From the NCBI GenBank assembly GCA_022494885.1, contig JAGVSM010000888.1:34947-98946 (forward strand): a DNA stretch of 64,000 nucleotides, read 5' to 3'. This DNA is from Micrasema longulum. Lineage: Eukaryota; Arthropoda; Insecta; Trichoptera; Brachycentridae. Shown piece by piece: positions 1 through 10,604 of this stretch; position 1 is the stretch's first letter, and every line of letters begins with the position of its first letter. The position numbers and the translations under genes were made by a program. Under the pieces are notes generated by a model that searched no databases, had not been told where the DNA came from, and saw only the letters and a program-made list of their open reading frames with translations.

Positions 1-1117
1 CCGTTAAACATGGATTTTATATGTAAACCGTTCCATGTCCGTTCCACGAAAGCTAAAATAGTCACTTACGTAAATTTTAAAAGCCTTCGATGTGCCTGAG
101 ACATGCCCAATATTTGCTGAAATTATTCTTCTAGATTTGGAGATGGACATTGTCTTCCCCTTGCTCATGAACATGAATATATAACAAGGGTAATATTCTT
201 CTCTTCAATACAACTCTTGGACAAAAGTCCAATTATTTTATTTCCGTCAAATTGTTTAATATCTGCTTGCACGAAAAAATAAGTTAACTAATAGCAAAAA
301 ATATTTCGAAAGACAAATCAAAATCTGATTGAAGAAAATTGGAATAGAAGAAATAAAAAATTAAAATTGAGTGACGTGTATATTTTACATTGAAATAAGA
401 CATTTTGAACACTGTACACTACTGTTATAGTAAGGCGGACTTTTAAATTAAATTCGTAAAAAAATATTTCATATAGTACCAATAATAATAAAAATACTTG
501 GAAGAAGTTTATTTTTTGTTTTGATAATTTCAATTTGGGAGTGCAACATAACGTATATGGTTCGTATGTATGTATATATATAATATACATATAACGTACA
601 ACAAGGTTGTGGTTGCATTGGAGCAGGACACTTCAGTGACATTCTTTTGAAATTACTCAATTTTTATTTATTGTTATCCTTAAATCCTTTTTGTATTTCT
701 CTTGAATATTAAAATTTATTTGTTTTATTAGTTTTATATTTGTTAAATTTTTATACGAATTATGTTGTTATTTATCATATCTTTTTCTGATTGATTTATT
801 CTTCGTACTAAAGGCTGTTTAGATATTGTAATATCCGCTCAATCGAGCTAGAAAAATATTGTTATTATTGTTATTAAATAACCATACAAAGTATGTGATG
901 AATTAGTAATATTGTTATTTGAGATTATTTATACGACTCCATTTTTGTCAAAATCATCTCAAGGATACACACATACGAAGTATAATGAGTTTTGACATAA
1001 AAAATAATATCTTTGATGGGCGGACAGAAGAGCATAACTGCAAAAGTGCAACTTTTCTGGGGAGCAAAAAAACGTTATTACATACATACTATATTTATAT
1101 GCTATAAACTTATTATA
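1..1117. other. AT-rich intergenic DNA, nothing recognised
   Basis: No exon-like composition, repeat family member or promoter signal was recognised. Small open frames here have no coding character. Confidence 0.5.
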
Positions 1118-1185
1118 ATTAAAAAGGGAATGGCCCATGCTCAGACGCCGAAGTCTTCGTGGGCATTTTTTCCAAGCACAAAGTT
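1118..1185 (+). repeat. Dispersed hairpin module (copy 1), probable retroelement 3' end
   Basis: GGAATGGCCCATGCTCAGAC and the following GTCTTCGTGGGCATTTTTTCC form nested stems (GCCCA/TGGGC outside, AGAC/GTCT inside). A second copy lies at 42586-42640. The family is not identified. Confidence 0.6.
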
Positions 1186-1342
1186 GTTTATTTATGTTTT
1201 AAGTAGTCATAGAAGTGTACTGTTAATACCTGATGCAGGCATGTACAAGGAACATTTTCGCATATAAATCACAGAATGAACAAAAATGCAGTTACACTTT
1301 TATGTCCGCACATCAAAGATATATCATATTTAAATTTATTGC

Positions 1343-1467
1343 AACAGAGTGAAAACATTTTTGAGAAGGGAATATGGAAGTCTAAGCATTTACAGGGCTT
1401 TTACACACTGTGTAACATTCACCATTCTACCTTTGTTGACTTCCATATTTCCCTTCTCAAAAAAAAA
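1343..1467. mobile_element. Family E MITE, short copy with both TIRs
   Basis: The left end ACAGAGTGAAAACATTTTTG.. AGAAGGGAATATGGAAG is mirrored by CTTCCATATTTCCCTTCTCA at 1439-1460. The interior keeps TTTACAGGGCTT and CACTGTGTAACATTCACCA. Confidence 0.75.
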
Positions 1468-1565
1468 TTCCATGTGTTCCAAGAAATTTAAACATAATAT
1501 ATTACATAAAGTATGAAAAAATACAACTTTATAATTTTGATTGAGTAGTCATAATCTTCATACTT

Positions 1566-1690
1566 TCATCCGCACCCAAAAGTGCATAGAGCATCGCATT
1601 GGTATACTAAATTAAGCTTATCTTAATCATCTGTTACATGAAGTGGTCTCACTTCAGTACCATACCAGTCACAGTAAAATATTTGTATTT
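1566..1690 (-). mobile_element. SINE A 3' fragment
   Basis: The reverse complement carries the SINE A body (GTTACA, GATTAAGATAAGC, variant TACCAATGCGATG, and TGCGGATGAAAG tail region). The tRNA-like head is missing. Confidence 0.55.
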
Positions 1691-1828
1691 TTAAAACACC
1701 TTCAGTAACTAATATTTCATGAAAATCAATCCTGGACTTTAAGCATGGTTGACGAACGTTCCAACTGCTACACGACGAGATTTTTTAACTAATAGTATCA
1801 ATTAAATTGAAAACACTTGTCCGAGATT

Positions 1829-1922
1829 TACACCCTAGTACAGCCGAACGTAATCCGACACATCCCGACCACAGGTTTAGCTGAGCGAGGCTTCGGATTA
1901 CGTTCGGCTGTACTCGGGTGCA
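1829..1922. repeat. Near-perfect 28 bp inverted repeat with 34 nt loop
   Basis: CACCCTAGTACAGCCGAACG.. at 1831-1858 pairs with ..CGTTCGGCTGTACTCGGGTG at 1893-1920 with one or two mismatches. It is GC-richer than its surroundings and is followed by direct repeats of GAGTTCTAAGATCT (1941-1980). No wider repeat copy was seen in this window. Confidence 0.85.
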
Positions 1923-2348
1923 TCAAACGGCTCGTGACTCGTGAGTTCTAAGATCTAAGTTCTCGAGAGTTCTAAGATCTTTCATAGTTATATTTTTGTA
2001 ATTCCTTTTTAGTTAGTACGGTAAACTTTCTATTGCGCACATTGAAGAACTGCTCCATATGATTCTTATGCATAACGTTATGACGAACCAAAAAAAGCAA
2101 AAAAAATGGATTTCATTTCATGTGTTTTTTATTTAACTCTTATTTTAATTAGCTCGTAAGGTTAAACAACAAGAATGACTGTTTTGGGCATTTTGCTTTT
2201 GACTTATTTAAATAATTGTAAGGTTTCGGCTGGAAATTTTGATTTGGTTGGTCGCTAAAAGTAGTAAAAGTAAACAACTAAAATAATTGGAGGAAGATAA
2301 CGAAGCTAAAATAAAATAAAATGTATAAAATTGAACTTTTGCGATATT

Positions 2349-2753
2349 GAATGAGGAAGTTCAGTGTCTTTTTTTTATTTGGTAATAAAATGTTAACGAA
2401 GAATTTTTTATTTATTTTTAATATTCATATTTCGTATTGTCAGTGCTATGATTTTTTAAAGTTTTGTATTTCTGAAATAACTCCGCGTGTGACGTCAGAA
2501 ATTGTTCTATGACAGTTCTTCCGATTGGTTCGTTTACGGTGATCAAACCGGATATCCTTCAATGCTCTCATATCATTGGATGGTTCATATGAACCAGTGA
2601 CGTTATTCAAAATAGCGCGTTTTTTTTTTTTTTTTTTTTTTTTCTTACATTTCTAAGAAATTTAACCGTACAATTTTATGCTATAATTTTTACCGCGCTC
2701 AAGAAATATTTTTTTGTATCCAATTTCCCGTAGGGCTGAAGTTCCTCATTGAC
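2349..2753. mobile_element. Family F MITE, complete
   Basis: Left end GAATGAGGAAGTTCAGTG, right end CTGAAGTTCCTCATTG; about 400 bp. The interior has TGACGTCA at 2490-2497 and ATTGG at 2524 and 2575. Similar copies are at 3009, 39705, 47562, 51900 and 61918. Confidence 0.85.
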
Positions 2754-3008
2754 CAATATGTTTATCAAATATTTTAAATTATTATACCTAATAAAGTTTA
2801 AGCAATTTCATTGGATAATTTTCTATTATTTGTTTTGTAATTGTAGAAAGCTTTCACTAGCAAAGTTATCGTCGCTGTGCTATTTCAGCGACCATTATGA
2901 CGGACATTTGATAACAACTTAAACTTGTTGGATTCCATTAACCTGTCGAAAGCCGGACATTTACGCAAACAATCTTCTGTAAATTAAATATTAATGTAAA
3001 TAAATTAC

Positions 3009-3628
3009 AATGAGGAAGTTCAGGGTTTTTTATTAAATTATTTTTTTATTTGTTAATAGACTATCAAACTAATCCAAAAAAATATTTATGTGTATTTTTG
3101 TCGGCCTCGTGGTGTAATGGTCGTCAGCGTGTTTGCCTACCATGCGAGGGGTCTCAGTTTCGATTCCCGATATGGTTAATATAAAATATTTATTTGAATG
3201 GGTGCTTTTACGCTAGAATATTTCATAGTCCCTAGACTGGTACCTGAAGCGTAAGACTGATCATCTTACCTTCATGTAACAAAAATGATCAACATACGCT
3301 GAGATTGGTGTACCAATGTAGTGCCCTTTGCACCACTAGGTGCGGAAAAGATATGATGAAGGTGTATTATCATCGCTACGATTTTTTAAGAGTTTTGGAA
3401 AAAAACAAATATTAGTCCGCTCGTGACGTCACTAGTTCTCTTCGGTGAGTTATCCTAATTAGTGGGTTAACTTCCCGGAAACCGGAAATTCATTCAACAC
3501 CCCCTTATTGGTAGATTAAGAAAAACTTGAGACATCATGTAAAGTACATCATTTTTATTATTTTTTTCTTATATTTTAGTTAAACTGCGCAGGACAATTA
3601 AATACTTTATTTTTTACCGCGTGTAAGT
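3009..3628. mobile_element. Family F MITE interrupted by SINE A insertions
   Basis: The left end CAATGAGGAAGTTCAG is at 3009. SINE A interrupts at 3103-3360, family F sequence resumes (GCTACGATTTTTTAAG, TGACGTCA at 3424-3431) and is cut off by a second SINE A at 3629. The right TIR is not found. Confidence 0.75.
3103..3360 (+). mobile_element. SINE A (tRNA-Gly-like head, (GAT)-type tail)
   Basis: The head GGCCTCGTGGTGTAATGG and GTTTCGATTCCCGATATGG has A-box and B-box character; the body has CTGAAGCGTAAGACTGATCA and ACCACTAGGTGCGGAAAAG. It is nested in a family F MITE. Confidence 0.85.
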
Positions 3629-3872
3629 GGGCCTCGTAGTGTAGTGGTCAGCGCCTTTGCCTACCACGCAAGAGGCCTTGGGTTCGATTCCCGACATGGT
3701 TAAAATGAAATATCTATTTTTTTTTTAATGTGTTTTTCTAGCCTGAAGCGTAAGACTGATCAGCTTACTTTCATGAAACGAAAACGATCAAGATATTCTC
3801 CAATCGGTGTACTAATGCACTGCTCTATACACCATTAGGTGCGGAAAAGGAATGATGATGATGATGATGATG
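3629..3872 (+). mobile_element. SINE A, full length
   Basis: The head GGGCCTCGTAGTGTAGTGG, B box GGTTCGATTCCCGACATGG, the body as in the neighbouring copy and a tail (GAT)n at 3853-3872 make this the clearest SINE A copy. Confidence 0.9.
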
Positions 3873-4268
3873 AAAAAATATATATGTTTAAATTTCAAAA
3901 AAATTGAGTTAATATTTTATGTGTATGTCCGAACTGATGGAATACAACCAGAATTCTGGACGAGTGTTTTCAACTCAATGTCTCCTCCGAGGTTAAAATT
4001 ATGAGTAGGGAAATCAAGTAAAGATAAGACCGCTTCATAGTTGAGTAGATGATTTTTAATAAATTATTCCTCATGGGGAGGACCATCCAAAAACCCATAA
4101 ATGCACCAAGTTTTTTCTCCCGTCTTAGGACGAATGGTATACAAACGCGATATATAATTTTAAAAATGGAAAAAGGTACCAACTCAGAACACTTTATTCT
4201 GATAATCTTTTTTAAAAAAAAAACAAAATCGTTTCAGTTTTGGAGTGCGAAAAACGGGACGACGAAAC

Positions 4269-4455
4269 GGGTTGTGGTCCTATGGCTAGTATTGCGGAAT
4301 CACAGATCAGAGGTCTGAGATTCGAAACCCACACCACACCAACTTAACTTCCATTTTCGAATAATGAGTTATTTTTTACTCGTTGAAAATGACCACCAAA
4401 ATGGATGTGCTTAGGTAAATTATAAGAACGCTAACATTATGAAAATAAAAAAAAC
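4269..4455 (+). mobile_element. SINE D (tRNA-like head)
   Basis: Head GGGTTGTGGTCCTATGGCTA and B-box-like GAGATTCGAAACCC; the body has ACTCGTTGAAAATG and GGTAAATTATAAGAACGCTA, then an A-rich end. A preceding stretch (4225-4268, CAGTTTTGGAGTGCG) is shared with 13560-13605. Confidence 0.8.
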
Positions 4456-4634
4456 TCAGTTTGGTTGAACTTTGCTAGTCATTATCAGTCCGACGTGCAG
4501 TTGGCTTTTCCGCACAATATCAAAAAGGCGTCTGCGAGAGAGTGACAGAAAAATAATATTCAATTGCACATAATTCAAATTTCTCTTACATCGCGATCTT
4601 CCTAAGCGAGAAATATTGAAGACTTTTCTTTCAT

Positions 4635-4715
4635 GTTACAGATGATCAAGATACGGTGCATTTGGTGTTCCAATGCAAAGCCCTATGAACCATAAAGAGC
4701 GGATCCGGGTGTGTT
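4635..4715 (+). mobile_element. SINE A 3' fragment
   Basis: CATGTTACAGATGATCAAG, CATTTGGTGTTCCAATGCA and GAACCATAAAGAGCGGAT match the SINE A body in decayed form. Confidence 0.5.
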
Positions 4716-4948
4716 CATGAATATTTTGCGTAATAAGGTAGTTGGGATTTGCGTCTAATAGATTTCTGGGGCGAGATTAAATAAATTAGCCTCGGAGACA
4801 GTTGCATAATATGTTTATCAATTCAATCCACTCAACATTCCAGTTAAAATTAAAATATTGAATATATTAATATCTCAAAACAGACGGAGATTTCCTTTTT
4901 TACTTACCTGATGTTTTTTTTCCCAAAACTTATTCAAATTAGTTTTTC

Positions 4949-5018
4949 GCTGTGGCGCAGTTGGTTAGACGCCTAACCGTGACACTGGCGTCACGGGTTC
5001 GATTGCCGCCAGCTGCAA
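4949..5018 (+). mobile_element. SINE C head
   Basis: GCTGTGGCGCAGTTGGTTAG and CGGGTTCGATTGCCGCCAG, then an AATA-rich run. Only the tRNA-like head is recognisable. Confidence 0.7.
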
Positions 5019-5527
5019 TAAATAAATAAAAGAAAGTTTATATTTGAAGCACTAACTTTGTGGTTATTCATTATAATAAAATAACTTTGTTTTTAACCAC
5101 TGTTTTTTGCGGAATGATGAATATTACAGCGTGTAAGCGGTCGCTTCATTATCTGGAATAAATTACAACTGCGCGAAGCGCTGGAAACATTTTTGAAAAG
5201 AGAACACGGAAGTCTTGGCGCTTACAAGACATAAAAGGAAAAATAATCAAAATACAAAGAAAAAATAATATTAATTTTTTCACGCAATTTTTAAGTTTAA
5301 AATGAACAATTTTTCAACTTGATGATTTATTAAAGGTAAATGTATTTGAACGCAAATAATGATACGGTTATGTGTGTAATATTTTAGGTTTTAAAATGAA
5401 AATTAATAGCTGGTCTAAATAAAAAAAAAGGATGTTCAACTTAAGGGGCAACAGTTCTGTGTGTAAAGTTTTCGACTCGACAGCTACTCTCAGGGAAAAA
5501 TCTTAAAAAGTAAAATCGAATGGAGAG

Positions 5528-5786
5528 AAGTCCGCTTCATAGTATAGTGTTTGGTGTCCCATGCTTGAGGTCCCGGGTTCAATTCTTGGCAAGGTCAACG
5601 TAAACTTTAATTTCAAAAGAAGTAAACTTCAATATTTTAATGTCTCTAGAATAGAACCGTTAGCATAAGACCGATCGTCTTATTTTTAATGGAACAAAAA
5701 TGATCCAGAAACGCTACAATTGTAGTACTTATACAGTTCCTTAGGCACCAGTTGGTGCGGGTAGGAAAATGATGATGATGATGATA
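5528..5786 (+). mobile_element. SINE A, diverged full-length copy
   Basis: The head is decayed, but GGTCCCGGGTTCAATTCTTG, the GATCGTCTTA body and a (GAT)n tail at 5768-5784 are clear. Confidence 0.7.
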
Positions 5787-5894
5787 AAACGATCGCTCAA
5801 ACCAGCTTACAACAAGTCATCATCATTATTCCATGTCCGCTTCCTGGCTGAAGCATATGGTGTCCACATAGAGCCTTATTCAGCCAGCTTCTGA

Positions 5895-6240
5895 GCGTAC
5901 TCCCAAGTCAGGTTTTAATTCCGTAATTCTAATAAAAACTGACGACAAACAATCAGCAGTGGACGTCCAGGACGGCTAGAACCTAATGCCTTGTAATGTA
6001 AGCAAGCGTGGTTAAGGCCCTCAGGAGGCATCCGCAGTATATGGCCCAGTGAACTGTATCACCCCCCTTGATGACAGTTGTCACCAGAGATTGTTAGGTC
6101 CATTCCTTCATTACTTTTTTCCTTACGAAGTCACATCACCGCTCACCCAAGATTCTTCTGAGACACCAATTCTCAAAACTCAGGATATTGCTGTTTTGGG
6201 CCCTAGTGAGATGCCACGATTTACATCCGTTCAGTAGAAT
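5895..6240 (-). pseudogene. Decayed LINE C-terminus (RTE/endonuclease-RT type)
   Basis: The reverse strand reads NGCKSWHLTRAQ, ILSFENWCLRRILG, then after stops and frame breaks GHILRMPPEGL and GSSRPGRPL. These match the conserved C-terminal blocks (GCESWTLT, FENWCLRRI, GHILRM, GRP) of LINE reverse-transcriptase proteins. It is broken by stop codons. Confidence 0.75.
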
Positions 6241-6309
6241 GTGCTATGCAGGCGTTTCATAGTCCCCGTAAATGCCCAGATATCCATATACCCTTCTCAA
6301 AAAGGTCTC

Positions 6310-7067
6310 CATCCCTGTTTATGTTAAAAAAATATTCACGAAAAATCTGTCTCGGATCAATCCATTTTTAGACTTGTTTTTCTTACTGATTACTGGATGA
6401 GGGGTACGTCTGGAATCAGGTAAAAATAAAAAGTCAGTAAGTGGTCATATACTAATATTTACTAACATTAATTAAAATGTTTCACAACTACTTACACAAA
6501 ATATGAATATAATATTTTATAGACCGGATCTTGTTTTGAGGTAGTATTTTTTTTGTCCTAGCTTTAATTTCATTTAGTTGTTTTATTTTATAAGTGCCTG
6601 AATTTTATAATAAATGGTATTTACCATCGTTAGAATGGACTGCATCAGTCCGTCAATTAAATAAATAAATAAATATTATCTGTTGAAGGTTGATTTTAAT
6701 CAATTTTTCTAAATTTGCTTTAAACAGGAGTTCCTATACTGAATATAATAAAGTATAAAATATATAATATACTCAACATTGTTTAAACACCCATACTTGT
6801 ACGCATTACAAATAAATTTAACTTGGAACACATTTTTTGTACGCTATGAACTACGAGTAGCAAAATTGCAATAGTGGGGTTAAAATACACCAAGGCAATC
6901 AAAATAGAAAGGGTATTGTGACCGAAGCAAAAGGTTTACTCTATCTGGCCAGTTATTCATATCCACAGTGTTGTTAATGGGCGGCTTCCGAAGAAAGTTG
7001 TATATAGTTTGCTACGATTTAGAGCCGTATTTTTTTCGCCGTAATCTATTGATAATGGGAGGGTGAC
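6310..7067. other. Intergenic, no repeat family recognised
   Basis: Mostly AT-rich; the last 120 bases before 7068 are of higher complexity and were counted with the candidate promoter. Confidence 0.4.
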
Positions 7068-7150
7068 TATTTAAAGGCAAGGTGTTTGCTGGATTATTAT
7101 CATTCAGTGGTGTAGCAGTGAACAGATTTTATTGGAATACCTTAAGGCAA
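7068..7150 (+). promoter_or_regulatory. Candidate core promoter and 5' UTR exon for yellow
   Basis: TATTTAAAG (7068-7076) is followed by an arthropod-type initiator TTCAGTGG with A at 7106, in a patch of unusually complex sequence (about 6940-7150) inside otherwise AT-rich repeats. The spacing (36-38 bp) is longer than the usual 30 or so; an alternative start at 7102 would shorten it. A weak donor-like GT follows at 7151. The link to yellow, 5.7 kb downstream, is inference. Confidence 0.25.
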
Positions 7151-7322
7151 GTTAAAATTCTCATTTGTTATTTTTCGTATCAAGCGTCTTGGAAAAATTG
7201 TATCCGTTGGCTGTTGACAATATTTTGAGTTTGTCCAAATGTTCGTTGAAAAGGGCAGGATTTTACCCCCTAAAGAGTTATTGAGATTAAAGCATTGAAA
7301 CAGGGTTTTTTTAATCAATAAT

Positions 7323-7425
7323 CATCATTATCATCATTCCACTTTCCGCACCTAATGGTGCATAGGGCACTGCATCGGTACACCAACCGCAGCGTATCTT
7401 AATCATTTTTACATCTATATTCTTT
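7323..7425 (-). mobile_element. SINE A 3' fragment
   Basis: TTCCGCACCTAATGGTGCAT, a (TCA) tail, and TCGGTACACCAACCGCAGCG are the reverse of the SINE A 3' body. Confidence 0.65.
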
Positions 7426-7439
7426 TAATTGTGAATGTT

Positions 7440-7590
7440 ACATACAGTTAGTTACATACAGAATGGTGAATGTTACACAGCGTGTAAAGTGGCCACTTGA
7501 ACCAGCCATTGACAGGTCATAAGCCCTGTAGATGCCTAGACTTATATATTACCTTTTCTTAAATGTTCTTAATCTCTGTTGTAATATGTC
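7440..7590 (-). mobile_element. Family E MITE part
   Basis: AGAATGGTGAATGTTACACA, AAAGTGGCCACTTGAACCAG, and CATAAGCCCTGTAGATGCCT lead to the TIR end ATCTCTGTTGTAATATG. Confidence 0.75.
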
Positions 7591-7907
7591 AATATAAACA
7601 GCTCCCTATGGAGTTTAATCCAGTCCTTGTCTACAAAAATTTAGACAAACTAAAAAAAATGTAGATTAACCATTTTTGTAACATAACGGTTAGATGATCA
7701 GTTTTACGCTTCAGGATTCATCTAAAACTGTTATTAACTTTGATTCATCTTAAACTTTATATAAAAATATTTATTTAATCAATAGTATTGTTGATAAAAT
7801 AAACTGGTCCAAGAAGAAGTATAAAAATAAAGTTTTGGCGTCTCTTGCCTAGTATGTAGGGAAAATAATTCATTAATATGAATCTCCCGCACATCAATAC
7901 AGATTTC

Positions 7908-8105
7908 AGCCATTTAACCTCACAAAATCGACAGATGGAAGAATTAAAGAAATATGTATGTTGAAGCATAGGCAGGATGGTGAATGTTGTGAATGGTAAA
8001 ATGGCCACTTAAACCAGTTAATGACAGGTAAAGGACAGCCCTGCAGATGCCTAGACTTCCATATTTCCTTATCTTAAACGTTTTTTATCTCCGTTGTAAT
8101 GTGTT
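7908..8105 (-). mobile_element. Family E MITE, 3' half
   Basis: The TTTAACCTCACAAAATCGAC, AGGATGGTGAATGTTGTGAA and GCCCTGCAGATGCCTAGAC blocks occur in the family order. The end ATCTCCGTTGTAATGTG is the TIR. Confidence 0.7.
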
Positions 8106-8268
8106 TATAATAGTATTATTTTATCCTTATTATACTGTTTTATATCTTTATTTCTCTAAGCTTATATCCACTTTTAATGGTATTGTTATTGAAACGTATA
8201 ATTTTTCACGATCGTATGCATTAATTTTGTTTTTATTTATTTAATAACATTGTACATACAATTATTCC

Positions 8269-8465
8269 GGCCTCCGTGGTGTAGTGGTCAAGACGCTTGA
8301 CTCACGCACGGAAGGTTCCGGGTTCGATTCCCGGTGAGAACACAAAAATAAAATATGATTTTTCTCAAGCCTGGGTGCTCTGTGATGTAATTCACCACTG
8401 TAATTAGGCCTCCTGGCCTGTTGTGGTGCAAAAAAAAAAAAAATGTAAAAAAAAAAAAAAAATGT
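8269..8465 (+). mobile_element. SINE B (tRNA-Glu-like head), full length
   Basis: Head GGCCTCCGTGGTGTAGTGG, GACTCACG anticodon-like loop, B box GGTTCGATTCCCGGTGAG. The body has AAGCCTGGGTGCTCTGTGAT and CCTGTTGTGGTGCA before an A-run tail. The 118-codon open frame on the opposite strand here is just SINE sequence. Confidence 0.92.
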
Positions 8466-8799
8466 AAATTAAGGATAGAGACACAAATTTTGAACTTGCC
8501 TCGACTCGCTAGAAAATGTGTTGAGTTGCTACACCTGCAATGCATTCGTAAACCTACATGCACAAACATACACAAATACAAATATATATATTCACACGTA
8601 AACGTACATAATATATTCCATATATAAATATTTAGTTTATACATATCACGCTACATATAATTTATATAATATATTACATCACTTATTAAATTCTTTATAA
8701 CACTTTACATATAAATGTAAACATATGTATACATGTACATACTTATTGGTCATTCGCCAATTATTCCAGGTTATACTGGATTCTTTCATTCGCCCAAAA

Positions 8800-9040
8800 C
8801 AAATATTGAATCACCTGCTCCACAAACGTATTGTTTAAGTTATGTTTTTGTTCTTTTTTTGTGCGTTTTATAATATAAATAATACAGATACATATTAAAT
8901 ATACACATGAACACGTATTGTTTAAAACTGTATAAAAGTTTTGTAATTTCTATCGTCTTCTTTGTATATTTTCACATAAAAAAAGGTACATTGTTTGGTG
9001 TCTTTGGCACGGGTAACCCCAGTGAGGACACATAATTTTT
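8800..9040 (+). mobile_element. LINE 3' UTR tail (jockey-like)
   Basis: TGGCACGGGTAACCCCAGTG and the preceding TATAATATAAATAATACAGA recur at 63380-63550 (+) and, inverted, near 43080-43120 beside a recognisable LINE C-terminus. Confidence 0.6.
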
Positions 9041-9394
9041 CTTATTTATTATTGTTTTAATGTTAAAAATAAAAAATAATAAATACACAAGAAAACATTA
9101 CGGTATTTTACAAATTCAAGAATATTTATCAAGTTCAAAATCAATTTAATAAGACGTGGTTTTAAATTAGATAAATATACCTTTACTTAATGTATCAACT
9201 TAAAATAAAAAAAAATCGTTTAGTTGTTAATTTTATTTTAGAAATTGTAAGATCACTTTAAATCAATTATTGAATATTTTTCCTTACTTATTTCACTTTT
9301 ATCTGCATTTTATTGTGCAAAGGGCACTTCAATTACAATATTGGTAAAAGTGTTATTTTTACCAAAAAAATATTGTAGTCGGCTCAAAAAGGAT

Positions 9395-9485
9395 ACGTTC
9401 ACAATGACCAGTTAATGACAGGTTATTAGCCATGCAAATGTCTGGAGTTAAAAATTTCTTCATCTCAGTTGAGATATTGGTCGTT
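9395..9485 (-). mobile_element. Family E MITE fragment
   Basis: ACCAGTTAATGACAGGTTAT and GCCATGCAAATGTCTGGA match the family E interior in decayed form. Confidence 0.45.
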
Positions 9486-9651
9486 TTAAATGAATTTCTA
9501 AAAAGATAAATTCTAAAAAGACTTTGATGTACCAAAAATATTGTCGGTTTTTGTGCTGATATAAATAGTTAAATATAATAAAAGAAAATACAATAAATTT
9601 GAATATATGAAGGTAAGAAAGAACATTTGTAGTATTAAATCGTTATGAATG

Positions 9652-9725
9652 TTTTTTTTCGCACCACAACAGGCCCGGAGGCCCCAATTCCAGTGGTGCA
9701 CAGAACACCCAGGCTTGAAAAAAAT
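9652..9725 (-). mobile_element. SINE B 3' fragment
   Basis: GCACCACAACAGGCCCGGAG and GTGCACAGAACACCCAGGCT are the reverse of the SINE B tail; the head is absent. Confidence 0.7.
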
Positions 9726-9835
9726 AACCATTTCACTGCACAGTTAGGGGGATATTTATTTTTATTTCTACAGAGTTATTAAATATTTTTTAATTGTGAT
9801 CTTACCATTTTACGATTTATGCAAATATTTATTTT

Positions 9836-9960
9836 ATGGGGCCATTTTCTTTACGTCGTAAATAACCGTGTTGGAATATGAGAAACTAGTTGTGGTAGAG
9901 TGGGATTCGAGACTCGGACCTTCTAATCCGGATTCCAAGACACAACCCACTGGACGACAA
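9836..9960 (-). mobile_element. SINE D, reverse copy
   Basis: GCCATTTTCTTTACGTCG, AGAGTGGGATTCGAGACTC and a trailing ACACAACCCAC are reverse SINE D head and body. Confidence 0.55.
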
Positions 9961-10070
9961 TCCATCTCAAATACATTAAAATCAGTCCTGCAATATAATC
10001 TTATTGATCGATATTATTGAGAAGATAACTATGTGGCGGGGCAAAAAACCCAACAAAAGTATTATAGAAT

Positions 10071-10245
10071 CGGGTTGTGGTCCCGTGGCTAGTGTTGCGG
10101 CCTCACAGATCAGAGGTCCTAAGTTCAAACCCATCTCTACCCCAATTTGATTCCCATTTTCTAATTGTGAGTTATTTACAACTCTTTGAAAATGGCCTCA
10201 AAATCTTAATATTTGGGTTAGTAAATATATATTTTTTAAAAATAA
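10071..10245 (+). mobile_element. SINE D
   Basis: CGGGTTGTGGTCCCGTGGCT, AGAGGTCCTAAGTTCAAACC, CTCTTTGAAAATGG and ATATTTGGGT follow in order. Confidence 0.8.
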
Positions 10246-10299
10246 AAATTGAATGGTTGGATATTGATTACTTTTGGTTTGGAAATATTCTTAAAATTG

Positions 10300-10385
10300 A
10301 TATCCTTCCCTTTCTTCCTACCCTACATCAACACCTAGTGGTGCATAGAGAACTACACTAATTGCAGTTATCTTATTGTTACACA
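10300..10385 (-). mobile_element. SINE A 3' fragment
   Basis: CACCTAGTGGTGCATAGAG and AGTTATCTTATTGTTAC resemble the reversed SINE A 3' body. Confidence 0.45.
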
Positions 10386-10425
10386 AAACAAAAACTCTCT
10401 GTTGACATTTTCTTTTTTTTAAATA

Positions 10426-10594
10426 TTTTTTTTTTGCACCACAACATGCCAGGAGGCTCAATTACTGGTGAATTACAGAACAAAACACCAAGGCTTCAAA
10501 AAAAACACATTTTGATTTTTGTGTCCTCACCGGAAATCGAACCCAGAACCTTCCGTGTGTGAGTCAAGCGTCTTATATAATACACCGTGGATGC
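10426..10594 (-). mobile_element. SINE B, full-length reverse copy
   Basis: The 3' end TGCACCACAACATGCCAGG, B-box region GGAAATCGAACCCAGAACC and 5' end ACACCGTGGATGCC are in reverse order of the + copies. Confidence 0.85.
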
Positions 10595-10604
10595 CGCATA
10601 TTCC

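Noticed and set aside
4949..5018. Functional tRNA gene
   Set aside because: Good A and B boxes but no closing acceptor stem, and the same head recurs with a SINE body.
8288..8644. 118-codon reverse open frame
   Set aside because: It is the opposite strand of SINE B and its A-run tail.
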